NCBI GenBank assembly: GCA_026874595.1 | Contig: CM049306.1 | Coordinates: 73,407,642-73,471,641 of the forward strand | Source of the DNA: Sipunculus nudus | Lineage: Eukaryota > Annelida > Sipuncula > Golfingiida > Sipunculidae | DNA length: 64,000 nucleotides | Reading direction: 5' to 3' | In this document: positions 42,501-55,133 of the stretch, piece by piece | How the letters are laid out: the number at the start of each line of letters is the position of its first letter | Numbering within the stretch: position 1 is the first letter of the stretch | Made by a program: the position numbers and the translations under genes | The notes under the pieces: model-generated | Databases searched by the model: none | Told to the model about the DNA's origin: nothing | What the model saw: the letters and a program-made list of their open reading frames with translations, nothing else

Positions 42501-45500
42501 ACAAATTGTAATCGCTGACTCTAGAAACCTGTAACTGAATTTCTCGGGAGGTCAATAAAAAAAACTCCTTGAAAACCGGAAATTAGTTCACTGTTACCTA
42601 TATCCTTCCAGCTATTGGGCTTGTAAGTACCCTCCCAGAATATCAAATTTGATGCAAACCTCCAGTATCTTGATAATTAATGCATGGTTTGCTCTGAAAC
42701 TTGCCATGAATATTGACCATGCCTTGGGTTGACATTTCCCAAAAAGTGTCTGATTTTTACGATAATCTGTCTCTGAGACCGCCAAATGACAGCAATTACG
42801 TCAGTTTCTCAGCTGTGGTTATACCTAGTGTCCTGAAAGCAAGCGTGTTAATTGATAATGACTGGTTCATTCAGTTCCTGAAGACTGGTGGTGCCATCTG
42901 AATTTTTATGCATTTTTTTCTTCATTTTGAGACTGCCAAATTATAATAATACTATCAGATTTGCAGCTTTGGTTTCATCTGGTGTCCTGAAAACCTTCTT
43001 ATCAGGGCCCTGCTTGAATAAGCTATTGCCCTATAGTAATCAACTTGTCTGCCCATCTGTCCTTCTGTTCTTCTTTCTGTAAGTCCGTCAAATTTGTTTC
43101 CTGATCAATCTCGTTTGGATTGACATATTGTTTTTCAAAGTGGACTTTTATTTGGCCAACCAATAAAGTAAGGACCCTTTTAATTTTGGGGTCATTAAGT
43201 CAAAGGTCAAGGTCACCGGAATCACTTCTTTAAAAGATTGTGGATAAATTTCAAGCCAATGTTTTTATCCCAAGTCTTCCATCTTGCCAATAGCAGTAGG
43301 AACTTATGAATTTTGGGGTCACAAGGTCAAAGTAACAGGAGTCATCTGTCAATTTATCTGTTTCAAGATGATAGGTCCAAATTGGACTGAAATATTGGTT
43401 TTAAACTTTACTTATATGTGGCCCACCGCTTAAGTTAGAATGATTGATTTTGTGGTCATGAGATCAACGTCAAGGTCACAGGAGCTCTTAAAAAATGACT
43501 GTGGATGCATTTTACTGCAAACCTTCTATCTTTCACATGTGACTCACTTGCCAATAGGGGAAGATTCTGTTTGATTTTTGGTTCACAAGCTCAAAGTTCA
43601 AGGTCATATGGCCAATCAATTCACAAATTAGTTTACAGATGATAACCCCAGTTTTGGTAGACAGATTGGCTTCAAACTTAATCACAGGAGCTACATCTTA
43701 AAAAAGCTCAAAGAATTTAGACAAATTAAGCTGAGCATCGAGACTTATGGGTCCTTCGTTCTCACTTGCCGACATTACCTGTATTGCTGATATCCGTGTC
43801 CAGAATGCAATCATTAGTGCGAGTGGGGTAAAAATGTATGGTAGCCGACAATAAGGCATCCTTGAGTCTAGTGAATGCTTCTTGACAGGCACCATTCCAG
43901 TTGAAAGGAGTTTGCTGTTTTAAAATAGCATGCAAACGACTCGCTATGGTTGCAAAGTCCTTGAATCCTCTGTTATTGAAACAGAGTCTTAAGAAGCTCT
44001 TTACCTTGGTGATGATTCTAAGGATGGACCAATCTCTAAGCGTGGAATCAGGACTGGTCGCGGTTCCTTTTGCAGAAACAAAATATCAAAGATATTAATC
44101 GACTTTATTCTTGATTAGGTGACAGGGTATCAGCTCAAGTCCAGCTTTGCCGATCCTACAGATGACCTCTTGAAGTCTCTCAAGGTGACTATCGAAGTCA
44201 GGAGTGCAGACAATGACATCTTCTATAAAGGGTAGACAAGTCTGCCACTGTAAGCCTGCCTAACGCATTCAATCAGGCGTTCAAAGGTGGCTGCTGCGTT
44301 GCACTGACCAAATGGCATTGTTTCAACTGATACAGGCCTGTGACTGTGGCTAAGGCTGTCTTCTGTGCTTCTTTAGGTTTCATGCCCACTTGCCAGTACC
44401 CGCTGGCCAGATCGAGTGTAGAAACCCACTTGGCTCTACCCAAGGCGTTTAAGTAATCATCAATCCTGGGATGTTCATAACTATCCTTGAGCGTATCATT
44501 GTTCAATTTCCTGTAGTCCACACAAAAACGTATTGATCCATCTTTCTTTTTGACCAGCACAATAGGGCTGTTCCAAGGACTTTTAGAAGGATGAATGACA
44601 TTCTGCATGAGCATCCGCTGAATTTCCTGGATACACTCCTCCTTCTTAGGTCAAAGAGTGTTGATGCTGTGCTGGATAAGGTCAGTTCTACCCAGATTCT
44701 ACACCAGATTCTACACCTTTGTCCTAAGTAAACACTTGTAATGCCTTGCAGAGCAGATGCAGAGCACCTTGGCGTTGTTCTTCAATCAGTTCTGTTTTCA
44801 GGTGTTCAGGGACCTGCACAAAGGTGTCACTCTTTCCGGGTAAGGAACTCATCCTCAGGTCAATTGAAATAGCGATCAGCTGGGCTGCAGGATGTCCATT
44901 AGTAACCATGTCATTTTCTTAAGTTGAAAAGGTTGGTCGCCGAGGTTAGCGAATCACAATGGAATGTAGTCTTTGTTGGGGTTTACCATCATCTTAACTA
45001 AAAGAACTCCATCATCACGTTGAAATCTTTCATTAGTTTCTATGACAGCTCTTGACGGCAGCATAAAATGGTCTTTTGGGTCTTATATGTATCGTGGTAC
45101 CAGCAATTCCCTAAATGCTGGGTTGGTCATCTTCTCACGTAGGTAAATTGTGAACTCCTCTCTCTCTTCCTTACATATGAAGCATGTAATTTGATTGTGC
45201 CCAAACCTCACACAACCAGTTTGAAAATCAATGCTAAATCCATGCTGTTTTAGAAAGTCATAGCTCATTACTCAATTCGCTTGGACTTATGGCACTACCA
45301 TTGAATGGATAAAGCAGTCATGCAGTCAGTTTGCACCGGATGGTCCACAAGACCAAGTTATTCGACGATTACACTATCACTTTAAATTCTAATTTGGAGT
45401 TTAGTGTCCTTAAGAGGGAGACGCATATTTGGCATTATAAAGTATTGTTTAGGGTGCACAATACTAATGGTAGACCCAGAATCCACCAGGCAATCAACTT

Positions 45501-48500
45501 TTAGTCCACAGATGTGGGTTGTCAAGTAGAGTGACTCACTGGGCGCATGGTAATTCATATTTCAACATGAAAATCTCATCAAACAGAATGGTAATTCCTC
45601 AATTGTTTCTAAGAAGATGGGTCCATGTGCTTATTCAGCTGAGACCTGACCCACAGCCTCAGCTACTGCGAGTTTCCCTTACTATCATGCTATCAACTAG
45701 CGTCTCATCGCGATCATTGGCACAGCTAGATGGTGGACTCCTATCATTTTCTCTTTGGAAGTCTGTCTCTCTTCTCCTTTCATGTCGACCTTTGTTTTGC
45801 CGGCTGTAATATTCTTAAACAAATGTCCAGTGTTTTTGCAAGACGTACATTGTTTTGGAGATAATCTGCGTTTTAACTAATTCCGCTGGCCATAAGGTGA
45901 TGATAGGAGAGTTTCTTGATTGTTTCGTCGGATGGGAAATGCGAGATTCTCATCCAATTTCTCATACAGGGCACGGTTAAACCTTTCAGTAGACTCGCTT
46001 CTCAACAGATGTCCTTTTGCCCCAATGTGTCGTTTTTGATGTTTCAGAAGACTGGAATCGATCCCGATCTGGTAGAACTCTTCGGCTTTTTCCATTTCGA
46101 AAACCCTTAAATTCATGCCCGAGCTAGATTTCTTCATGAAGGTTATCCGATCGTCCCTGCTGGATGGCTCGCTCAAGAACACGATCATTCAAGGCATCGA
46201 CATGGGAATTCTTAGACAGAATATCCTTGAACTCAGTAGTTGCCTCCGGGAATTTTTTCTTCTCTAACTTTCTGATTTCCTGGGCAAGTGAAGACAGACA
46301 TTCGCCTTTGTTGTATTGCCTATATCGCAAGGGAGCACGGTAGACCTTTCGTTGATTAGACGGCGCGAAACGTTCAGTGCTGAGACGAGAGAAGAAGAAT
46401 GAGTGCGCTGGCCTGATTCTAAGTCGCATAGAACACTCCGAGTCTGACCTCATCGGCTCGCTGCTAATTGCAGGGGTCTGGCTGGGTCAGACCATCCATT
46501 AAGTTGTGCAATAAGCTCCAAATTAGCTGTCTTGGTAGCAGGCTCATGACTACGTATTGGATGATTGTATTCTGACAGATCTCTAGCATAGATGATACGT
46601 GCTGATTACCTTGATTTATTCCTCACGGGTGTATCGCCTTCCTTTGCAGGTAGAGTAGAATCAGTCGCCCTAGACACAGGTTGATTAATGTTGAGAATGT
46701 GCAGCTCTTAGAATCTGATGTGGGGACCTGTTAGCTGTACATCAGGACCAAGCCGATCATACTGCCGGTGTATGCGAGTTGTTGAACCAAACTACTGTCG
46801 CTGATATGGCGTGTTCACATGGGATATTCCCGCACTCTGGGTTGCAGGATACACATAGTTACATGTCTGCCAGTGACGTGGATTTGGGTGAATGACGTAG
46901 GTAGAGCCTTTGGTAGAACTTGCACTATTTCACAACTGGGGACAGGCCTTTCATGTGGAGATTCAGTCTGTACTGGTGAAATCAATAGTTGTGTTGAGAA
47001 AACTTTCCTGATGAATTCCTAAAACATTAAAGCTTAAGACAGGAGCTGGTCTATTTTCATGGGATGGTATGGGTAAACTATGTGCTGGCATAAATTGTGA
47101 CAGTGCAGCTTCATGGTATCTGGTAGGTCTAGGCGGTGACATCTGACGTCTTCGGGACCCCCAAATCTAGCACTGGAGTCTGTCTTTGCTCCAAACCTTT
47201 TGAGTCTCGGCAGTGGTGGTAATTGACTACTCCGTGAAGCTATGCATGATAATGATGACTATCCGTAAATCACGTAAGCCTGAAGTTGACGACCAGGTGA
47301 TGCCGTAGAAGGCAGTACAGTGAGCGCAGTGTCCATGGACTTAGGCGGCGCCGATTCAGAAGCTGCCTGGTAAGTATGATGATACTTGGAAAATTTTCAC
47401 CACAAGCGGCATAGTCGCTTTATGACGAACTTGTCTCCATTTCGTGTTGCTGCAGATGTACAATGGATCGTTGCATTAAACCTGTGCTGAGCGGCGACAT
47501 TTTGACTCTGGTACATAATTTTGACCCGTTGAGCAAGATCATGAAGTTCAATCTCTACTTTTTGTTTGTACTGGTTATAAATTTCTTGCATTTGGCATGA
47601 TTGCTGATCTATTGAAGCTTGAATAATTTGATGTACCCTTATCATACCGCGAGTCGGTGATCGAAGCGAATGAACAGGTTGATTTGCAAACAGGGGACCA
47701 GTTATATCACAGATATGATCAGTGCCTTGCACATTTTAAGGAAGCTAATGGTATGCACTTCTCAGTTGCTGTGTTTTAGGCTGATGTCAGCTGCTGGCTA
47801 TGATATATCTTGATCACTATCAGCGTTAAACTGGGTAAACCTGGTACAGATATTCTTGCTTGTATGTTTTATAATTTTATGTTGTTTGTGAACCCCATTA
47901 AACTTCATATAATAATATTCTGCACATGCAGCAGTGACACCTGGTGTCAAATATTAAACCCAGAAAAAAATATTAAGCACTGTTTAGCAAGAGTTGAAAA
48001 ACATGATGCAGCATACACTTAAGAAGTATAAAATATTGACTACTGTTAGAAAATGTTCTCCTCAGAAACGTAATAGGATCGAAGCGCTGCCACTAATTGT
48101 AACGTAGCTGTGACCTGAAAGGTAGAAGTCGTACCGAAGTCAAAGTTCATGCTAATCATCACAACTTGCTCACATGACATACTATTGGAAGGAAATTAAT
48201 AAAAGATTCAGGTAAAACTTATGACTGTTTATTAGAATAGCAATTTATAATAACAATTACAATAGCAATAACATGAAATAAAGGATCGTTCAACAATTAA
48301 GTATTTAAATACAAACTGAATAAATCGTCTAAACCGCTATGGACGACTCCAAGTATTAGTGTTAAATGAACTAAGCTAAATAGAATCACTACAGAACGTT
48401 AACACAATATTAGCTGACTAGTCATACGATCCCTCTGCGCTTTTAGTGAGAAGGTCAGACGCTGATCACTGTGTCTCACGGCGATGTATGAGTTGGATCG

Positions 48501-49770
48501 AGCTGTCTGGGCGATGTTCCCACGTTGAGCTGTCGAGACGATCTTACACAGACATTGCCTATAACGCTTCCCTTTTATAGTTTTTATGACGGAAGCCCGT
48601 CTGACGGGCGGAAGGTCGTCAAATCGGCGGATATCCGTCTGAGGGGCGGAAGCACGTATAACAGGTTCCGTCGGATACTAAACAGGCAATGTTTCACTTG
48701 ATTCTATCCACCTTACAATATTGATAATAGATTGGTGATATTTTATTATGTTGTTAAATGATCTTTTGCTTTAGAGAAAATGAGTGACAAGGAGATACAC
48801 GACAGGGATGTCAGCATGCTTGAAGAGTGTGATGGTAAGTGCAAAGTTTGGGTAAATTGAATAAATAACTTCCATAAAGTACCGGTGTATGCTGATAGCG
48901 TGTTAATCTTTAATCAGTATGAATTAAGGATCCCATAAAAAGTTATTGAATCATATTGAAATCTTATTACAACAAAACGAAGGGTTGCCATTTATATTGT
49001 TTATTTCTAAAACAGACAATGGAAATATTTTAATACCTCAACTAGCACATAGTTATACATGTTTCTTTTTGTAATATACACAACACAGCCTGAATTGAGT
49101 AGCATCCTTTCAGTCACATTTATAATAGTGTAAGAATAAACTACCAGTATTAAGCAGTGAGACAGAAAAGAAGAAAATTATTTTCATCATATATACTCTG
49201 TGTATTACAGCTGTGGTTGCAGAGGTAACGATACCATCGCATGGTGTGGGGTATGAACTTGGTAGAGCGGTTGCCATGGCGAAACCTATCCTATGTATCT
49301 ATAGACCATCCCCTGATAAAAGTAAGTCATGCGCATTCAAAACCTGAGCTATATTGTTTCTACCGTGATTTTTATTCTGAAGTCACAATGTATCATCACA
49401 ATAATGTATTAGGAGGTATTATGCGTGAGGCCAGTGAATGGAGTTACTTAAAGATTAAAAGTTGCTCCTTCATAACCCAAGGCTTTATTATCACACGGTT
49501 AAACTTTGCTGCAGACATATAAACACGATTTTGATTTAAAGTAATGTGATATTCGTTTCTCTGTATAACTTGTTGTCAGCATTTGATTTGATATTAAGGG
49601 CAATGCTGGTTACGTTAAAGTCTGGTCACTTCATACAACTTTTTGCAGGGTTATCAGCAATGATAGGTGGTGCCCAGAATGGCACGAAATTCATCGTGAA
49701 GGAGTACGAGGAGGGTCAAGTCGATGAAATACTGAAAGAGTTCCTTGGAAATATCAAGATACTGAACTAA
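39423..49770 (+). CDS. DNPH1: DNPH1 copy 2 (4 coding exons)
   Basis: Coding exons 39423-39567, 48775-48834, 49211-49321 and 49649-49770 join to 145 residues with the same splice phases as copy 1. An in-frame ATG three bases earlier (39420) would add one Met. The upstream tttcgtttttcag|aat again looks like a splice acceptor. Only two residues differ from copy 1: Glu15 for Gln and Pro18 for Thr. Both lie left of the crossover point in exon 1, and exons 2-4 look identical. All expected active-site positions (Tyr5, Asp60, Ser78, Glu84, Ser108) are present, and Thr11 again replaces the usual Arg. Both copies look able to make protein. Whether each has its own promoter cannot be seen. Confidence 0.92.
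40222..40527. repeat. Left flank of the intronic Gypsy, copy 2
   Basis: It repeats the left flank of copy 1: tgtaacgtggagag, then 'acattgcctgtgtagtatct', which is inverted relative to the outer end of the right LTR at 48600-48690. The TATATAAAA box is kept. Confidence 0.5.
40528..42258 (-). pseudogene. Intronic Gypsy integrase, copy 2
   Basis: A longer intact piece (41912-41484, 142 residues) than in copy 1 joins the zinc part 'YRECKPCHVREKTNKSKRSP' to the core. Core residues are Asp in 'KLDMDLIGPIPE', Asp in 'VHPDQGSH' and Glu in 'QSDGLVED'. In copy 1 small indels near 16780-16835 split this stretch, so copy 2 preserves the older reading better here. Confidence 0.85.
42258..42424 (-). pseudogene. 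Intronic Gypsy RNase H, copy 2
   Basis: It carries the same blocks as copy 1, including the GREFLVINDHG stretch with NDH in place of TDH, cut off at the agctga TSD (42419-42424). Confidence 0.8.
42425..43728. mobile_element. 1304-bp insertion inside RNase H, copy 2
   Basis: It is flanked by agctga at 42419-42424 and 43729-43734, with the same length as in unit 1. It inserted before the unit duplication. Confidence 0.8.
43735..44668 (-). pseudogene. Intronic Gypsy reverse transcriptase, copy 2
   Basis: It has the same readable blocks as copy 1 (RFCVDYRKLN, STLDLASGYWQV, MPFGQCNAAATF after the frameshift). The FIED box is at 44218-44229, with Glu codon 44221-44223. Confidence 0.87.
45083..45558 (-). 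pseudogene. Intronic Gypsy protease, copy 2
   Basis: The Asp-Ser-Gly signature (VDCLVDSGSTISIVHP) and the MSYDFLKQHGF piece are both present, broken as in copy 1. An extra stop arises near 45380, where 'aaattct' replaces 'gtattct'. Confidence 0.78.
45768..47732 (-). pseudogene. Intronic Gypsy gag, copy 2
   Basis: It has the same three pieces as copy 1: an N-terminal piece at 47732-47397, the gag helix region at 46453-46124 and a degraded CCHC knuckle at about 45860-45810. Small changes against copy 1 include Ile for Met in the N-terminal piece. Confidence 0.75.
48077..48096 (-). other. Primer binding site of the intronic Gypsy, copy 2
   Basis: The same attagtGGCAGCGCTTCGATC as in copy 1, directly inside the LTR end. 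Confidence 0.6.
48098..48684 (-). repeat. 5' LTR of the intronic Gypsy, copy 2 (587 bp)
   Basis: It is nearly identical to 23030-23614, with a 2-base indel near 48404 (aacacaatatt versus aacaatatt) and a few substitutions. Confidence 0.78.
48775..48834 (+). CDS. DNPH1: DNPH1 copy 2, second coding exon
   Basis: Identical in sequence and splice sites to exon 2 of copy 1. The intron just downstream differs by one base (gtaaattga versus gtaaactga). Confidence 0.92.
49211..49321 (+). CDS. DNPH1: DNPH1 copy 2, third coding exon
   Basis: Identical to exon 3 of copy 1, with the GVGYELGRAV active-site helix. Confidence 0.93.
49649..49770 (+). CDS. DNPH1: DNPH1 copy 2, last coding exon
   Basis: Identical to exon 4 of copy 1, ending KILN-stop at 49768-49770. 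Confidence 0.92.
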
Positions 49771-52005
49771 ATTTGAACAGTACTCTCACAATTCCTAAAC
49801 ACATCAACACTCAGGACAATTTCCCATTTTGGGCTTCAGGATATAAGATACAAACTTTATTAAACGTGTAAATCACTGTTTAGTGTACCATAAATTATAA
49901 AACAACTATATTTTAGATAAAGGTTTTGTGTTGAATACCCTGTTATGTTAGATATATTCAGCATATGGACACTCCCATGCTTACAGTTCTGGTGCATATT
50001 GTATACATATTGTGTGAGGACTATTTACACACTATTAAATATCTCAACCCTGCTTTGCACTAAGTGAACTGTCGCCTCCACATTGTTGACCATTTTTGGT
50101 ATGAGGAAAAGTAAACATTTTTAATAAAAATTGTCTAATGACACATTGTTTTCATTGTTTCCAGGTAAAACTCGTTACAGTTTATGACAATTTATTAAAC
50201 ATATAAAGCTTGTAAGAACTGTCACCATCTTACCTTGGAATAACCCTGAAAGATGCTTTTTCTATTTGCCATTGTTTGTTGAAGTTCGAAAGCCTGTCTT
50301 CAGTATAAGTCGATCTTGCACGGTTTTGGCTGAGACACTTTATAGGAGGTAATAAACAAATATTTTGTCAGTATGTATATAACAAATTTTGGCAAAAAAA
50401 AAAAAAAAGCACTATATCAGATTTGGCAGGAGGCAAAGATTTTGTCAGTATTTAAAAACATATTAGGCATAATGCCAACACTATTTCAGTTTTGGCAACA
50501 GGCCGAGATTATGTCTGTATTTATGAATAGCTTTGGTACAATACAAGGATAAGACGAGGAACTTGACAAGGATAAGACGAAGAATTACAAATGATTCCAA
50601 TTTAACTGCTGCTGTAAAACTCCTCTAAGTTTTTGCATTTTCTCACTCAATGTATTTTCTATAATGTTTGCTTGTCCATACTTCCGTGATAGCTTCCATA
50701 TTAAAATTTAATAATTTTAGACACTTTATGTGACCTAAATAAAGATTCTTCTATCATGAACAAAATATGCTATCACGGCGTACATATATATGTTACGTAT
50801 ATCACACATACTTACTATGTGATTGAAACAGTTGCTACTCATCTCAAGTACGTGCAAGCTGAAAGCCTCATTAACTCTGTGTATCATTAATTCTCATCAT
50901 ACGGGAGCTAAATCATTCATAATTATCATATACCGGTACATAACGTCATATCACAGTAACAATATATATCAAATATACCAATGGTGCACTCTTTTTCTTT
51001 TATTTTCGGTGTAAGTAGCCATGTCGTATTGCTATTAATGAACAGACAAAAAAAAACGAATATGTTATGTTTACCCCATCCCTCTTGACTTAGATCACAA
51101 TTTCCTCAATTCAGTCATAAAAGGGGGAAAGGTGGAGCCCCGACTTAACTGCTCGGCGTCCCAATACGAAAATAATAATTTCTAACTTAGTATAAAACTT
51201 TTTGCTTCACAGCGATAATCTACTTATTACAGGTCTTGCCCTTTTAAAAACACAAAAATTACTATGATTACTTCAGGAGCGTGCAAAGTAAAACCTTTTT
51301 CTATGGACGAGGTTGGTTTAATTAGAATATGGTTTAGTTTCTCCAAACTTGGACAAATACAATTCTATAAACAGATGAGATTGACAACGTATATGTATAA
51401 AAATTCAAATTTTTTAGATCTGCGATCTTCTGCAGCTTCCATAATTCTTTCAGACGGTGCATACACGGTGTATACATGCGGGAGGGCTATATAGTCGTTC
51501 AGATTACCGAGAAAAAAAAACAAATAATGGAAGGTTGGAACGGATGATTAGGCCTAGCGAATCTGTTAATTCTGTCAGTTTAAAAAATTGAGAATTTTGG
51601 AGCTTTATATTGCAATTATGAGACTTATGGGTCGAAAATAAACCTATCATAAAATAAAGAGAGGAGGATGCAAGCGGATAAAAGACTGGCAGCTTTTAAA
51701 ACAATCATCTTTGTGCTTAAACTGGTAGTTTATTAGTAACGGCACCAGGTGTCTGTTGGAGAGACTAAGATTGAGCGTCTTCAACATAACATGACCTTAA
51801 ATTCATTCTGGGGAACTATAGCAACTAAAATTTTTTACCAGAGCTCATAGAAGGGACCAGCCTGTTATCCGCTAAAAGCTGAAAATAAAAACTTAAATTT
51901 GAAACCGTGCATATAAGTAGTCTGGAAATAGTGGTCTCTCAACAATCCCATTAGGTATTAAAAAAACAACAACAACAAAAAAAACAAGCAAATTCGTGGA
52001 ATTAA
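49771..52005. other. DNPH1 copy 2 3' region and gene-free stretch of unit 2
   Basis: A candidate AATAAA poly(A) signal lies at 50123-50128. The degenerate tttggca repeat is at about 50355-50540. A 9-base indel (actcctcta, about 50628-50636) distinguishes it from unit 1. No gene is supported. Confidence 0.45.
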
Positions 52006-52441
52006 TGTCCGCCGCTCTAGGATCTTGTTGTCTTTCATGCTTGATAAGCAACCAAAATTATGACATGTGGAGGAAATCTTGAGGGCACATGAAAAATTAA
52101 AACAGATCCACTGTTGACATGTTGATACATCTGCAGGCGAACATAAAAACTAAAACACATTGAGAAATAGAAATAAAATCTACTATGACATGTGGAGACA
52201 TCTGCAGGTACCATAAAAACTGAAACAAATTGAGAAATTGGACCAAAATTAGATAATTTTATTTTGTGCTGGACAGAATTATTTTTCAGACAGACACTCT
52301 AAAATTTAGGAAAGTTATTGCACGGAAACGACAAAACCTGACGGACGGACAGACAGACAGACAGATAGACGGATAGACAGACAGACATACAGACGGACAA
52401 ACTCATATCAATGTTCCCCGCATCCGCGGCGCGGGGGACAA
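52006..52441. mobile_element. MITE-like element with GTCCCCCGC-type ends, unit 2
   Basis: Counterpart of 26941-27376. The left end has mutated to gtccgccgc. The GACA microsatellite is retained. Confidence 0.55.
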
Positions 52442-54474
52442 AAAAAAACTATATAGACACACACAAAACACTATATAGACATAATACTGGCCATAGTGGC
52501 TAAAGATGTTAATATTATTGGGTAATTCTTTGATTTACGGCCATCTTTCAGGAGTATGTATATATCCGTAAAATGAAAATCAAACAGTTTGCTGTCGTGC
52601 AGTAACAATTAAAATACCATTACATTGCACAATTTGTCATTTTTCATTACCGGCCATCTGGCCACAAGATCACAAAGAGAGGCTCGAAACTCCACCTAGA
52701 AAGGGCCCTATGCACGCGGGTTGCCGGGCCGATGTGTTGTCAGTCAGCACAAAATGTAACAATCTTGACTCTGGGCGGTCCTCATTGTGTTGCTATCCGT
52801 TTTGCTTGCAAAAGGATATGCATACATGGCTGGGATAAAATGACATTATAGGTCAATGAAGCGGGAACAAAGTACAAACGTAATATGACGCATTATTTAA
52901 CAAGAGTAAAATCTATCACGAACTATTTGAGGTAACGGCAGTCAGGCGAACAGAGAGACAAACAGATATGTACACAATTTTTAAAAAAAACTTCAGTCAA
53001 AAGGTTCGATAGACTGAGTAAATAAATGTAAATTGAAGTAAATTTTATAAAGAAACTTCACGTTTATTCATTGTTTGCCTCTAAAATGTTACTTGCATAT
53101 AGATCAGAGTTAATTAGCGAACCTGTGAGCTTATACGATAATGTGGCGTCTTCCGTACATTAACCCACACTATCTCAAAAACCGGCAGGTGCTAGCATCA
53201 CTAAATGTTATGCAAAAATCAGTCATCTAAAAAAACTATCAGATTCTGATCATTTTTTCGCTATGCGCATTTACTAAGATTTTATAGGGGAAAGCTAAAA
53301 AAGCTTTAAAAATCTTCTTTTCCGAAACTGTCCAGCCAAACTGTCATATATTTCACAGAAATTATCCCAGGAACAATCCCTCTCAAGTTTACAAGTTTAA
53401 ATGGTTTGGGTTTATTTAATTTGAACTTAGTCATTTGGCCAAGTAACCTACTAACATAACAAACTCAAAAACGACAGAAGCTAGGTTCACCAAGTTTTGT
53501 TCAAATGTTAAAATTGGGGTTTTTGTGGCGCCACCTACATCGACCGGTTTTTATGTAATTTTCACCTCTTTCAGCTTTAAAATGTTTTATGATGAAACTG
53601 TGTCAGGCCGAACGGTTTAATTTTTCACAAGAAGATTCCTAGGGTAGGGTTCACTCAATCATATAAGAAAAAATTTGGTTAATTGATTTTTGGTAGAGTC
53701 ATAGAAAACTTAAGTTGGTCTTGTGGCTATTAGCAAGCCTATTTCAAACTGAGGGCTGCAATAGTCTCCTTCTGCAATACGGTTGTTTCAACTTCTGTAA
53801 CCTTGAACAAAAATGATTCTTAGGCAGCCTTTGTTCAAGTTTACAGTAAGTTTACAGTAAACAAAGCTAGTAGCTTGACTGCATTAACAAACTGAGCTCT
53901 TTTGGTATATAAGCAGAACTGTAGAGTCAAAATAAAAAATTGGTGTCCATTTCCAGATTATGTGTAAGATTAATCCAAGAATAAAAAAAATATCTGTAAT
54001 CTGATTTTACTATCAATGGGCATGGTATAATTCTAAACGTTTTGATTAAAAAAATTATGAATATGCAGCTTAAAAGGCATTTAGAGCCAAAGTCTTTCAG
54101 TATGTATAAATAGATTTGGTAACAGGCCAACTTTTTGTCTGCATCCATAAATAGCTTAGCAGACTGCCAACTATTTCAGATTTGGCAAAAGAACACATTT
54201 CAGTATGTCTCTATTTATAGCTTTGGCAGACTGCCAACTGTATCAGATTTGGCAGCAGGTCAAGAGTTCATTCACTGCAGCCAGGTACAGGTGAAGAATT
54301 CACTCAATGCAGTAGCTGCAACTGGCAACTTGCTTCTCTAGACTTGGGGCAACTGCCTGCCTCAGCTGAGCTTGGTCTGCCCAGTGCATCTGACTCAAGA
54401 GAAGTTAAATGTGTCGGCCTGAAATTTTGGCTTGTCCATGCATCTTTGATGGGTTTTTCAAACACAAGAAAAGT
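52442..54474. other. Gene-free stretch of unit 2
   Basis: Counterpart of 27377-29400. It contains the degenerate tttggca array at about 54100-54265. No gene is supported. Confidence 0.4.
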
Positions 54475-54785
54475 GTCGCCACCTACGAAATTTTTTGCAA
54501 GGTGATCATTTCTCTGGAGGAATTTGATGTTTCAAAATGAAATTGTATATATCTAAACATATCGAATAGCTTCATCGTATACAGGACTGGTGGCGCCACC
54601 TACAATAATATTTGTACAGCGTATTTCCCTGCTTAATCTCGGGAGTGATTTGATATATCAGCCTGACATTGGGCACATTTATACTTCTCGGATAGCTTCG
54701 TCGTATACAAGACTGGTGGCGCCACCTTCAATAATTTCTGCAAAGTGTATGTCCCTGCTTATTTCTCAGGAGTGATTTGACATCC
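54475..54785. repeat. GGTGGCGCCACC repeats, unit 2
   Basis: Three blocks at about 54476, 54590 and 54715, as in unit 1. Confidence 0.75.
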
Positions 54786-54795
54786 CCAGGGCAGG

Positions 54796-55133
54796 ATGAC
54801 TATATTACACTTAGTTATGACAGAAATCAGCTCGGATGAGAAAATATCCGTCTTAAACTAGAAAGCTTTATGAGTGGATACTTTTGGGTCAACATTAAAA
54901 AAGTGTAGGTTGATATACAGGTTTTATAAAAAGAAATATATATGGTACACATGGAATATGCTAGCTGTTTTTCTACATTCTTCAACTTGGATCATGCAAT
55001 AAAAAATGTAATTTCTTATTTGCAGTGGTACAGAGTACTTGTACCTTTTTAGACAATAGTATGAACAGATAAACTGTTCAATTAATAATGACATGTAGGC
55101 GAGTGAATCAGGGGCACGCAATGTAATAAGCAC
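54796..55133. repeat. Uninterrupted dispersed repeat, unit 2
   Basis: Counterpart of 29728-30065. It has the same pre-insertion ggttttat site at about 54910. Confidence 0.75.

Larger units (their letters stand above)
40528..48684 (-). mobile_element. Degraded Ty3/Gypsy retrotransposon in DNPH1 intron 1, copy 2
   Basis: This is the same element as 15456-23614, carried along in the duplication. It has the same domain order, the same 1304-bp insertion, the same FIED box and the same frame breaks. A few later changes are private to one copy, such as an extra A near 40579 and the altered hairpin at 41386-41445. Confidence 0.92.
39568..48774 (+). other. DNPH1 copy 2, intron 1 (antisense Gypsy host)
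   Basis: The layout is the same as in copy 1: a hairpin at 39992-40053, the left LTR-like flank from about 40222, the Gypsy element to 48684, and the acceptor at 48773-48774. Confidence 0.85.
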